A DNA stretch of 64,000 nucleotides, taken from NCBI RefSeq assembly GCF_003586305.1, contig NZ_QXJI01000001.1, positions 248,001 through 312,000 on the forward strand, read 5' to 3'. The position numbers and the translations under genes were made by a program. The stretch comes from Cognatilysobacter tabacisoli. Its GTDB lineage: Bacteria; Pseudomonadota; Gammaproteobacteria; Xanthomonadales; Xanthomonadaceae. The number at the start of each line of letters is the position of its first letter. Position 1 is the stretch's first letter. This document shows positions 56,672 through 64,000 of the stretch, piece by piece. The notes beneath the pieces were generated by a model. It was not told the origin of the DNA and ran no database searches. It worked only from the letters and a program-made list of their open reading frames with translations.

Positions 56672-58312
56672 ATGAGCCTGCCGCCGTTCGCCACGCACGT
56701 CGTCGACAACCAGCCGCCGCCGTTCCCCCCGCGCGACCTGTGGCGCGACGACGTCGCATTGCGCGAGGCGGTGCTGCGCGAAGGTGGCGGCGCCTTCGTC
56801 GAGCGGCTGGCGCGCTACGGCGCGCTCGCCGGCGACACGATGTACGCGGCAAGCATCGACGCGCACCGCGACCGGCCGCGTCTGCACACCCACGACGCCC
56901 GCGGCGCGCGCGTCGACCGGGTCGAATTCCACCCTGCCTACCACCAGGTGATGGGGGCGGCGATCGAGCACGGCGTCGCCGGGCTGTCGTGGGCCGAGCC
57001 GGGCCCGGGCGCGCACGTCGCGCGCGCCGCGCTGAGCTTCCTGCACTACCAGGTCGAACCCGGCAGCAGCTGCCCGCTGACGATGACCCACGCCGCCGCG
57101 CCGGTGCTGCGCGCCGTGCCGGCGCTGGCCGAGTGGCACGACAAGGTCATCGCGGCACATTACGACGGCCGCGACGTGCCAATCGGCGCAAAGCGCGGCG
57201 TCATGCTCGGCATGGGCATGACCGAGAAGCAGGGCGGCAGCGACGTTCGCGCCAACGCCACGGTCGCCACGGCGCTCGCGGCCGACGGCGAATACGAGCT
57301 GGTCGGCCACAAGTGGTTTTTCTCGGCGCCGATGTCGGACGGGTTCCTCGTGCTCGCGCAGGCCGCGGGCGGGCTGACGTGCTTCCTGCTGCCGCGCTGG
57401 CGGCCCGACGGCTCGCGCAACGCGCTTCGGCTGATGCGCCTGAAGGACAAGCTCGGCGACTGGTCGAACGCCTCGAGCGAGGTCGAGTTCGCCGGCGCCT
57501 GGGCGCACCGCGTCGGCGACGAGGGCCGCGGCATCGCGACGATCCTCGAGATGGTCATGCTGACCCGGCTCGACTGCCTGCTCGGCTCGGCGGGCCTGAT
57601 GCGCATGGCGCTGGCGCAGGCGGTGCACCACGTGCGCCACCGGCGCGCGTTCGGGCGCGCCCTGGTCGACCAGCCGCTGATGCGCCGCGTGCTCGCCGAC
57701 TTGGCGCTGGAGTCGGAGGCCGCGACCGCGCTGGCGTTCCGGGTCGCCGGCGCGATCGACCGCGCCGGGCGCGACCCGGGCGAGGCCGCGTTCGCGCGCA
57801 TCGCCACCGCGATCGGCAAGTTCTGGGTGTGCAAGCGCGCGCCGGGTTTCGTCAACGAAGCGCAAGAGTGCCTCGGCGGCGCAGGCTACGTCGAGGAGTC
57901 GCTGCTGCCGCGGCTGTATCGGCAGGCGCCGCTGAACTCCATCTGGGAAGGCAGCGGCAACATCCAGTGCCTGGACGTGCTGCGCGCGCTGCGGCGCGAG
58001 CCCGGCTGCGCCGAGGCGCTGGTCGCCGAGTTCGACGCCGTCGCGGGGCGCTGCGCGTGGCTCGACGCCGAGGCCGCGGCGCTGCGGCCGCGGATCGCGG
58101 CCGACGTCGACGAGGCCAATGCGCGCGAACTGGTGCAGTCGCTCGCGTTGGCGCTGCAGGCGGCGGCGCTGCAGCGCGCCGGGCACGCGGCGGCGGACGC
58201 GTTCGGCCGGGTGCGCCTCGCGCCGTCGCGCGCGCTGGCCTACGGCGCCGGGCCCGCGCTGGCCGAAGAGGGGCTGCTGGTCGAGCGCGTGTTCGACGGC
58301 GCCGCGGGCTGA
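56672..58312 (+). CDS. aidB: AidB-like acyl-CoA dehydrogenase
   Basis: A 546-residue flavoprotein aligned along its length with E. coli AidB, which is part of the alkylation (Ada) response. Shared blocks include CPLTMTHAA, GMGMTEKQGGSDVR, VGHKWFFSAPMSD, LKDKLG-SNASSEVEF and NSIWEGSGNIQCLDVLR. It keeps the acyl-CoA dehydrogenase fold; a physiological substrate is unknown. No ada gene is in the window. The 3' end overlaps the convergent hydrolase gene by 73 bp. Confidence 0.93.
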   Translation: MSLPPFATHVVDNQPPPFPPRDLWRDDVALREAVLREGGGAFVERLARYGALAGDTMYAASIDAHRDRPRLHTHDARGARVDRVEFHPAYHQVMGAAIEHGVAGLSWAEPGPGAHVARAALSFLHYQVEPGSSCPLTMTHAAAPVLRAVPALAEWHDKVIAAHYDGRDVPIGAKRGVMLGMGMTEKQGGSDVRANATVATALAADGEYELVGHKWFFSAPMSDGFLVLAQAAGGLTCFLLPRWRPDGSRNALRLMRLKDKLGDWSNASSEVEFAGAWAHRVGDEGRGIATILEMVMLTRLDCLLGSAGLMRMALAQAVHHVRHRRAFGRALVDQPLMRRVLADLALESEAATALAFRVAGAIDRAGRDPGEAAFARIATAIGKFWVCKRAPGFVNEAQECLGGAGYVEESLLPRLYRQAPLNSIWEGSGNIQCLDVLRALRREPGCAEALVAEFDAVAGRCAWLDAEAAALRPRIAADVDEANARELVQSLALALQAAALQRAGHAAADAFGRVRLAPSRALAYGAGPALAEEGLLVERVFDGAAG

Positions 58313-59232
58313 CCGAACCCCGGATCGAGCGCCTGCAGGAATCGATCGACGCTGCGTGTGTAGGGGCTTGGCGCGCCCAAATCCCGGTTGATCTGCATGT
58401 GCGAGAGGGGCACGGCGAGCACCTCGGCGCGGCCGCCCAGCGCGTTCGCGCGGCGGGCGAACGCCTTCGCCTGCGGGCAGGCCTCGCGCCGGCCCGACGC
58501 GCACACCGCCAGCAGCGGCGCCGTCGGCCCGGACAGCGCGTGCAGCGGCGACGCCGCATTCCATTCGCGCGGGTCGCTGCCGAACGCGTCGGTGTGCAGC
58601 CGCATCGGGCGGCCCGCCATCAGCGCCGGCACGTCGAGCGCGGCGCCGTCGAGCAGCACGGTGCCGAGCCACGGCCGCGCCCCGGCCGCTGCGGACAGCG
58701 CGCGGTCGGCGTGGACCAGCGCGGCCAGGTGGGCGCCGGCCGAGTGCCCCATCAGCACGACGCGCGCCGGGTCGCCACCGAACTCGGCGGCGCGCCGCTG
58801 CACCGCGGCGAGCGCGAGCGCGAGGTCGGCGGCTTGCGTGCGCGGCGGCGCCTCGGGCAGCAGCCGGTAGTTGACCGACACGAACACCGCGCCGCGCGCC
58901 AGCCAGTGCGCGGCCTTGTCGCCGACGACACCCGGCGAGGCCTTGTCGCCGAACGCCCAGCCGCCGCCGTGCGCCATCACGACGATCGGCGCGCCGCGCG
59001 CGCCGGCCGGCCGGTACACGTCGAATCGCTGGCGCGGGTCGGCGCCGTAGCCGACATCGCGGATGACGCGGGTGCCGGCCGGCAGCCCGTGGGTCGGCGC
59101 GGATGCGCGACCGCGCTCGGCGAGGGCGTCGCGCACGCGATCGGCGGCGACCGCGTGCGCGGCGAGCAGCATCGCGATCGCCGCGGCCACGAGCGGCAGC
59201 GCGGCAGTCGGCAAGGAACGGGGCAGGGCCAT
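58240..59232 (-). CDS. Secreted alpha/beta-hydrolase (esterase/lipase, HSL-like)
   Basis: A 330-residue protein with an N-terminal signal peptide and an esterase fold. The oxyanion motif is HGGGWAFGDK, the nucleophile Ser is in GHSAGAH, and the His is in PLSHMQIN. Its last about 25 residues are a Ser/Pro/Ala-rich tail encoded in the part antisense to aidB, beyond the normal end of the fold (FLQALDPGFG). The substrate is unknown. Confidence 0.88.
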   Translation of the reverse strand: MALPRSLPTAALPLVAAAIAMLLAAHAVAADRVRDALAERGRASAPTHGLPAGTRVIRDVGYGADPRQRFDVYRPAGARGAPIVVMAHGGGWAFGDKASPGVVGDKAAHWLARGAVFVSVNYRLLPEAPPRTQAADLALALAAVQRRAAEFGGDPARVVLMGHSAGAHLAALVHADRALSAAAGARPWLGTVLLDGAALDVPALMAGRPMRLHTDAFGSDPREWNAASPLHALSGPTAPLLAVCASGRREACPQAKAFARRANALGGRAEVLAVPLSHMQINRDLGAPSPYTRSVDRFLQALDPGFGQPAAPSNTRSTSSPSSASAGPAP

Positions 59233-59300
59233 GGCGGACTCCGGGGCGGCAACCCACCCGCCAACGCGCGACCAGATCGCGCGTTGACCGCCGACCGCCG

Positions 59301-61097
59301 CTAGTCGAGGAACTGCAGCCTGGCGAGCTCGGCGTACAGGCCGCCCTCGGCCAGCAGCGCGTCGTGCGTGCCCTCGGCGACGATGCGGCCGTGGTCCATC
59401 ACGACGATGCGGTCGGCCTTCAGCACGGTGGCGAGGCGATGGGCGATCACCAGCGTCGTGCGGCCCTCCATCAGCGTCTCCAGCGCCTGCTGCACGGCGC
59501 GTTCGCTCTGTGCGTCGAGCGCGCTGGTGGCTTCGTCGAGCAGCAGGATCGGCGCGTCCTTGAGCAGTGCGCGGGCGATGGCGATGCGCTGCTGCTGGCC
59601 GCCCGACAGCCGCGCGCCGCGCTCGCCCAGTTCGGTGCCGAGGCCGTCGGGCAGCGCGGCGATGAAGTCGGAGGCGTGTGCGGCGCGCACGGCGGCATCG
59701 ACCTCGGCGTCGCTGGCGTCCAGCCGGCCGTAGCGGATGTTGTCGCGCGCGGTCGTCGCGAAGATCGTCGGCTGCTGCGGCACCAGCGCGATCGCCTCGC
59801 GCAGCGCGGCCGGGTCGAGCTCGCGCAGGTCGATGCCGTCGACGCGCAGCGCGCCGGACTCGGGGTCGTGGAAGCGCAGCAGCAGCGAGAAGACCGTGCT
59901 CTTGCCGGCGCCGGACGGACCGACCAGGGCCACGGTCTCGCCCGGCCGCACGCGCAGGCTGAACTGCTCCAGCGCCGGCGCGTCGGGGCGCATCGGGTAG
60001 TGGAACGTCACCGCATCCAGCTCGATCTCGCCGCGCGGCGGCGACGGCAGCGCGCGCGGCGCCGCTGGCGCGCGCACCTCGGGCGTGGCCTGCAGCAGTT
60101 CGGTGATGCGGCCCATGCCGCCCGCGGCGCGCTGCAATTCGTTGAACACTTCGGCCAGCGCGCCGACTGAGCCGCCGCCGATCAGCGCGTACAGCACGAA
60201 CTGGCCGAGCGTACCGGCGGTCATGCGGCCGGCGACGACGTCGTGCGCGCCCGACCACAGCACCAGCGTGATCGCGCCGAACACCAGCGTAATCGCCACC
60301 GCGGTGACCCACGCCTGCGCCTGGATGCGCCGGCGAGCGGTGTCGACCGCCGTCGCCAGCGCTTGGGCGAACCGGCCGCGCTCGTACGGCTCGCGCGCGT
60401 GCGCCTGCACCGTGCGCACCGCGCCGAGGGTTTCCGACGCCAGCGCGTTGGCGTCGGCCACGCGGTCCTGCGCCGATCGCGAGATCTTCTGCAGCCGGCG
60501 GCCGCCGAACACGATCGGCAGCACCGCCAGCGGAATGCCGACCAGTGCGTACGCCGCCAGCCGCGGACTGGTCACGAACAGCATCGCCAGGCTGCCGACC
60601 ACGGTGACCGAGCTGCGCAGCGCGACCGACATGCTCGACCCGACGACGCTGCGCAGCAGCTCGGCGTCGGCGGTCAGCCGTGACACCAGCTCGCCGCTGC
60701 GGGTGCGGTCGTGGAAGCCGGCGTCGAGCGCCATCAGGTGCGCGTACAGGCGCTCGCGCAGGTCGGCGACGACGCGTTCGCCGAGCAGCGAGACGAAGAA
60801 GAACCGCGCGGCGGTCGCCAGCGCCAGCGCCACGGCGACCAGGAACAGCAGCACGAACGCGCGGTCGATCGCTGCGCCGCCCATGCCGTCGGCGCCGGCG
60901 GCGAAGCCCTGGTCGATCATCGTGCGGAACGCCAGCGGCAGGCTCAGCGTCGCGGTGCTCGACGCGGCCAGCGCGACCAGCCACGCGACGAACAGCCCGC
61001 GGTGGCGCCGCACGAACGGCCACAGCGCGCGCAGGGTGCCGAGCGGTGCCTTGGACAGCGGGTTCGGGTTGGGGGGCGGCGGAGCGGGTGAATTCAT
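59301..61097 (-). CDS. ABC exporter, MsbA-like half-transporter
   Basis: A 598-residue fused permease-ATPase. It has six transmembrane helices (about residues 30-310) and one nucleotide-binding domain with Walker [11 protein letters not shown]-loop PQQPTIF, signature LSGGQQQR and Walker [13 protein letters not shown]. It functions as a dimer. The group includes lipid and multidrug exporters; msbA identity is not claimed. ATG at 61097 is preferred over the GC-rich extension to 61178. It lies 52 bp after yigZ on the same strand. Confidence 0.9.
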   Translation of the reverse strand: MNSPAPPPPNPNPLSKAPLGTLRALWPFVRRHRGLFVAWLVALAASSTATLSLPLAFRTMIDQGFAAGADGMGGAAIDRAFVLLFLVAVALALATAARFFFVSLLGERVVADLRERLYAHLMALDAGFHDRTRSGELVSRLTADAELLRSVVGSSMSVALRSSVTVVGSLAMLFVTSPRLAAYALVGIPLAVLPIVFGGRRLQKISRSAQDRVADANALASETLGAVRTVQAHAREPYERGRFAQALATAVDTARRRIQAQAWVTAVAITLVFGAITLVLWSGAHDVVAGRMTAGTLGQFVLYALIGGGSVGALAEVFNELQRAAGGMGRITELLQATPEVRAPAAPRALPSPPRGEIELDAVTFHYPMRPDAPALEQFSLRVRPGETVALVGPSGAGKSTVFSLLLRFHDPESGALRVDGIDLRELDPAALREAIALVPQQPTIFATTARDNIRYGRLDASDAEVDAAVRAAHASDFIAALPDGLGTELGERGARLSGGQQQRIAIARALLKDAPILLLDEATSALDAQSERAVQQALETLMEGRTTLVIAHRLATVLKADRIVVMDHGRIVAEGTHDALLAEGGLYAELARLQFLD

Positions 61098-61149
61098 GGG
61101 CACAGGATGACCGGTCGGGGCGTCGCGGGCGAGCCGCGACGCGGGCACG

Positions 61150-61737
61150 TCAGCCGGCTTGCACCCGCACCCGGTCACGGGTGGCGTCGCGAAGCTGCGC
61201 TTTCAAGGCGTCCAATGCGCTCGCGGGCAGCCGCAGCCGCAGCGAGGCGCCGGCTTCCTCGAAGCGTTCGTCGAGCTTCTCGCCGGCGAAGTGCGCGAGC
61301 GCGGCGTGCACCGCGCCGGTGTCCTCGAAGCCGTAGTCGATGGTGGCGTCGACCAGCGCGACCAGCGGCTCGCGCACCGCCACGCGCAGGCACTCGGCCG
61401 CGCACCCGCCGTAAGCGCGAACCAGGCCGCCGGCGCCGAGCTTGACGCCGCCGTACCATCGCGTGACGACGACGGCGACGCGGTCGTAGCCCTGGCCGTC
61501 GATCGCGGCGAGGATCGGGCGCCCCGCGGTGCCGGCCGGTTCGCCGTCGTCGCTGAAGCGGTACTGCGCGCCGATGCGGTACGCCCAGCAGTTGTGCGTC
61601 GCCGCCGGGTCGGACACCGCGGCGACGAAGTCGAGCGCGGCCTGCGGTGACGCGACCGGCGCGGCGTGTGCGATGAACCGGCTGTGCTTGATCTCGACCG
61701 CGTGCGCGCAGCGCGCGGCGAGCGTGTCGAGGCTCAT
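61150..61737 (-). CDS. yigZ: IMPACT/YigZ family protein (UPF0029)
   Basis: A 195-residue protein with the YigZ fold. Blocks include IKHSRFIAHAAPV, THNCWAYRIG, FSDDGEPAGTAGRPIL and VVTRWYGGVKLGAGGLVRAYG, which are diagnostic. The biochemical role is not settled, though the family is linked to translation control in eukaryotes. Its ATG overlaps the stop of the anti-sigma gene (ATGA). Confidence 0.94.
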   Translation of the reverse strand: MSLDTLAARCAHAVEIKHSRFIAHAAPVASPQAALDFVAAVSDPAATHNCWAYRIGAQYRFSDDGEPAGTAGRPILAAIDGQGYDRVAVVVTRWYGGVKLGAGGLVRAYGGCAAECLRVAVREPLVALVDATIDYGFEDTGAVHAALAHFAGEKLDERFEEAGASLRLRLPASALDALKAQLRDATRDRVRVQAG

Positions 61738-62705
61738 TGCAGCAGCGCGGCGAGGTCGTCGGGAATGCGCACGCGCGGATGGGCCTTGCGGAACTGCACC
61801 AGGCTCTCGCGCGCGTCGTCGAGCTCACCGGCGTCGCGGCGCGCGCGCACGCGCTCGAGCCAGTCGGCGGCGTCCAGGCCGCTGTCCTCGTGCAGCGGCG
61901 GCAGCGGTTCGCCCGCCGCGCGGATGCGCGTGCCGGTGACCTCGATGCGGTCCAGAGAGGACGCTGCGGCCGCCTCGCCGGTGAACTCCGGCGCGGCCGC
62001 CTTGGCCGATGCGCGCACCGGCGCATCCGGCACGGCGCGCGCGGAGTTCGTGTAGCTCGGCCGCCGCGCCGCGGCCGGCGCGGCGACCGCGTCGGCCGCC
62101 GTGCCGGCGAAGGCTTCGGGTTGATCGACGCTGGCGGCGGCGGGCGCGGGCGCGGGCGCGGCCGGCGTGCGCTCGCGTGCCTGCGACTCGGCCCGTTCGG
62201 CCGCGGCGCGCTGCTCGGCCGCCCGTGCACCGGCGCGCTGCGACGCGGCGTCCGCCGCCTGCCGTGCCGCGGCGTCGCGGGGGGTCGTGGCGTCCTGCCC
62301 TTCGGCCAGCTGCGTTTCGGCGGCGGGCGGCGGCGGCATCACCATCGGGCGCGGCGCGCTGGGCACCGTGTCGAAGACGACGGCCGGGCCGTCCGCCGCG
62401 GCGGCCGCCTCGCGTGCCGCGCTGCCGGCGGCGCCGTCGACCGGCGGCCGCAGCTGCCAGACGACGCCGATTGCCAGCGCGAGCGTGGCCGCGGTGCCCA
62501 CCGCGGTGACCAGGCTGGCCGGAGTGCCGAGCCAGCCCCGCCACCCGCGCCGCGCCGGCGCGGGGCCGGCCACCGCGCGGTGCGCGGCGGCGAGGATGCG
62601 CGCGTCGAGTGCCGGCGACGGGCCGTCGTGCGGGCCGAGCCGCGCGAGGCGGTCGGCCAGCGCGCGCTCGTCGGGCGTCAGCGGGTCGTGGCGGGGCGTG
62701 GTCAT
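61734..62705 (-). CDS. Putative membrane anti-sigma factor
   Basis: A 323-residue protein with a short cytoplasmic N-terminus, one transmembrane helix at about residues 62-86, and a long Ala-rich helical periplasmic part. Directly after an ECF sigma gene and coupled to it (ATGA), it fits an anti-sigma factor, although no ZAS-type Cys/His motif is seen. Residues 251-262 (LDRIEVTGTRIR) resemble the N-terminal motif of TonB-dependent receptors. The C-terminal 50 residues form a charged helical domain. Confidence 0.7.
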   Translation of the reverse strand: MTTPRHDPLTPDERALADRLARLGPHDGPSPALDARILAAAHRAVAGPAPARRGWRGWLGTPASLVTAVGTAATLALAIGVVWQLRPPVDGAAGSAAREAAAAADGPAVVFDTVPSAPRPMVMPPPPAAETQLAEGQDATTPRDAAARQAADAASQRAGARAAEQRAAAERAESQARERTPAAPAPAPAAASVDQPEAFAGTAADAVAAPAAARRPSYTNSARAVPDAPVRASAKAAAPEFTGEAAAASSLDRIEVTGTRIRAAGEPLPPLHEDSGLDAADWLERVRARRDAGELDDARESLVQFRKAHPRVRIPDDLAALLQ

Positions 62706-63256
62706 TCGTTCAATCTCGCGCGCAGCTTGTCCATCGCGTACCGCAGCCGCGACTTGACGGTTTCCCGGCCGGCGCCGGTGATGTCGCCGATCTCTTCCAG
62801 GCTCAGCTCGTGCTCGAGCCGCAGCTGCAGCACCTCGCGCTGCTCGTCGGGCAGCGATTCCATCGCCAGCTGCAGGCGGCGGCGCTGCTCGAAGTCGGAC
62901 AGCTCGCGCTCGGGCGTGGTCGGGTCGGGGACCCGGGCGGCGCGCTCGTCGCCGTCGTCCGGCGCCGGTGGGCGGTGTTTGAGGCCGCGCCAGTGGTCGT
63001 TGAGCCGATTGTGGGCGATCCGGAACAGCCAGGTCCTGAACGCGGCGTCCGGGGTCCAGCCGGCGCGCGCGGCGATCACCCGCTGCCAGACGTCCTGGAA
63101 GAACTCGTCGGCCAGCGCGGGATCGCGCAGCTGTCGCAGCAGGAAGCGATACAACGGACCGCGGTGGCGGGCATAGAGGACCTCGAACGCCGCGACGTCG
63201 CCGCCGGCCCAGGCCAGCATCAGCACGTCGTCGCCGGGGTCGCTGGCCGCATTCAT
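62702..63256 (-). CDS. ECF-type RNA polymerase sigma factor
   Basis: A 184-residue sigma-70 family member with region 2 (FEVLYARHRGPLYRFLLRQ, EFFQDVWQRVI, FRTWLFRIAHNRLND) and region 4 (MESLPDEQREVLQLRLEHELSLEEI, GRETVKSRLRYAMDKLRA). It differs from rpoE at 39.4 kb. ATG at 63256 gives the usual length; the frame is open to 63376. The stop overlaps the anti-sigma gene start. Confidence 0.9.
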   Translation of the reverse strand: MNAASDPGDDVLMLAWAGGDVAAFEVLYARHRGPLYRFLLRQLRDPALADEFFQDVWQRVIAARAGWTPDAAFRTWLFRIAHNRLNDHWRGLKHRPPAPDDGDERAARVPDPTTPERELSDFEQRRRLQLAMESLPDEQREVLQLRLEHELSLEEIGDITGAGRETVKSRLRYAMDKLRARLNE

Positions 63257-63465
63257 CGCGGGCAGGGTACGGGCTGGGGCCTCGCCCGGGAAGCGGCCCG
63301 GCGCGGGGCCGGGCCGCCGCGGCAAGGCCGGCAGCGGCACGGCGGTCGAAACGTCCATGTTCGGATCAACGGGCATGGCGGGCAGACGGGGTTGGCCGCG
63401 TCGCCGGCGGTGCGCGCGTTATCCTCGTGAGTCAGGAATGGCGGCGAACGGGGGCCGCACACCCA

Positions 63466-64000
63466 ATGGAGCAAGCGATGGCCACCAGCGGCGCGGGCGA
63501 TGCCCCGGCCGGACGCGGTTCGTTGGCCGCGGCGCTGCAGGAGGCGCTGCCCAGCGGTTCGCAGGTCGCCGTCCACTGGCAGTGGCCGTCCGGCGAGCTG
63601 GGCGAGTCCCGGTCCGAACACGCGCCGCCGGCCCTGTCCGAGCATGCCCATCGCCTGATGGAGCGGAACGAGCCGGCGCCGACCGGCGCGCCCCGGCGCC
63701 TTCAGCTGTGCTGGAGCGACGACGACGACGGCTCCGCGGTGGCAGTGGTTGCCGACCTGCCCGAGGCGCTGTCGCCGGCGTCGCGCACCGCGTGGAAGGC
63801 GATGGCGCGGCGGCTGGTGTCCGCGCACCTGGTCGCGCTCCGCGCGCAGGCCCGCGCCGAGCTGCTCGAACGTTCGCAGCGCCTGCAGCAGGCGCTGTAC
63901 GAGATCGCCGACCTGGCCGGCTCGGACCTCGAGATGGCCGAGATGCTGCGCCGCATCCACGAGGTGGTCGGCCGGCTGATGTTCGCCGAGAACTTCTACA
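63466..64000 (+). CDS. N-terminal part of a GAF-type signalling protein, 3' end cut by the window
   Basis: An open frame runs to the window edge. After about 115 residues of a divergent N-terminal region there is a coiled-coil stretch (ARAELLERSQRLQQALYEIADLA). The start of a GAF-like domain follows, with EMAEMLRRIHEVVGRLMFAENFY. Similar architectures end in GGDEF, EAL or histidine-kinase domains, which would lie beyond 64000. ATG at 63478, with GGAG 6 nt upstream, and GTG at 63427 are alternative starts. Confidence 0.7.
   Translation, partial: MEQAMATSGAGDAPAGRGSLAAALQEALPSGSQVAVHWQWPSGELGESRSEHAPPALSEHAHRLMERNEPAPTGAPRRLQLCWSDDDDGSAVAVVADLPEALSPASRTAWKAMARRLVSAHLVALRAQARAELLERSQRLQQALYEIADLAGSDLEMAEMLRRIHEVVGRLMFAENFY

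Overview
This 64 kb window is GC-rich, gene-dense bacterial chromosome with no sign of phage, insertion sequences, plasmid genes or a CRISPR array. The gene content and order point to a gammaproteobacterium of the Xanthomonadaceae (Lysobacter/Luteimonas/Xanthomonas-like). Evidence is a Kdo kinase (kdkA) beside a family-9 heptosyltransferase and a DUF6165 gene, rpoE-rseA-mucD without rseB, a non-canonical type IV pilus PilZ gene at the end of the fab-pab-mltG-tmk-holB cluster, and mltD-gloB-yafS-rnhA-dnaQ in the enterobacterial order. The family call is an inference from synteny and protein style; no 16S gene is present.

Layout. 1-2.7 kb: the 3' part of ppiD, then fabI. 2.8-6.9 kb: mltD and gloB divergent from yafS, rnhA and dnaQ. 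6.9-8.5 kb: a PP2C phosphatase, tRNA-Ser(CGA) and DUF6165. 8.5-13.3 kb: LPS core genes (heptosyltransferase, kdkA), a metallo-beta-lactamase-fold hydrolase, and moaA-moaC-moaD-moaE. 13.3-18.3 kb: a secreted beta-propeller, the 4.5S SRP RNA, tRNA-Ser(GGA), dnaX-ybaB-recR, a 9-bp tandem repeat, and a HIT hydrolase. 18.4-24.9 kb: a coupled moxR-DUF58-tgpA-slp operon and a divergent GT39-type glycosyltransferase. 24.9-37 kb: maf/yceF and a small membrane protein, then yceD-rpmF-fabH-fabD-fabG-acpP-fabF-pabB-pabC-mltG-tmk-holB-pilZ, with plsX absent from its usual slot. 37-42.5 kb: a FadJ-like beta-oxidation enzyme, then rpoE-rseA-mucD. 42.6-48.4 kb: lepA, lepB, DUF4845, rnc, era, recO. 48.3-51.8 kb: a REC-Hpt phosphorelay protein and a ydbH-type AsmA-like protein with a DUF1318 lipoprotein. 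52-56.6 kb: rlmD, a CYTH protein, nagZ, a phosphoribosyltransferase, an MTIP-type phosphorylase and a cold-shock gene. 56.6-64 kb: aidB, an alpha/beta hydrolase, an ABC exporter, yigZ, an anti-sigma/ECF-sigma pair, and the start of a GAF-type signalling protein.

How the genes work together. Much of the window serves the cell envelope: type II fatty acid synthesis, LPS core phosphorylation and heptose addition, peptidoglycan cleavage and recycling (mltD, mltG, nagZ), the sigma-E stress circuit with its MucD protease, signal peptidase, and the YdbH intermembrane-bridge type system. The rest is core information processing (DNA polymerase III epsilon, tau and delta-prime, RecR, RecO, RNase HI, RNase III, Era, LepA, SRP RNA).

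The most unusual signals are non-coding. First, a 15-unit 9-bp minisatellite forms a 148-nt leader with no T at all in front of the HIT gene. Second, -10 hexamers end 6-7 nt before the start codons of rnhA, dnaQ, kdkA, moaC, era and ydbH, which suggests leaderless transcripts. Third, a 12-bp palindrome occurs in two intergenic gaps. Fourth, the YdbH partner lipoprotein looks like a YnbE-YdbL fusion.
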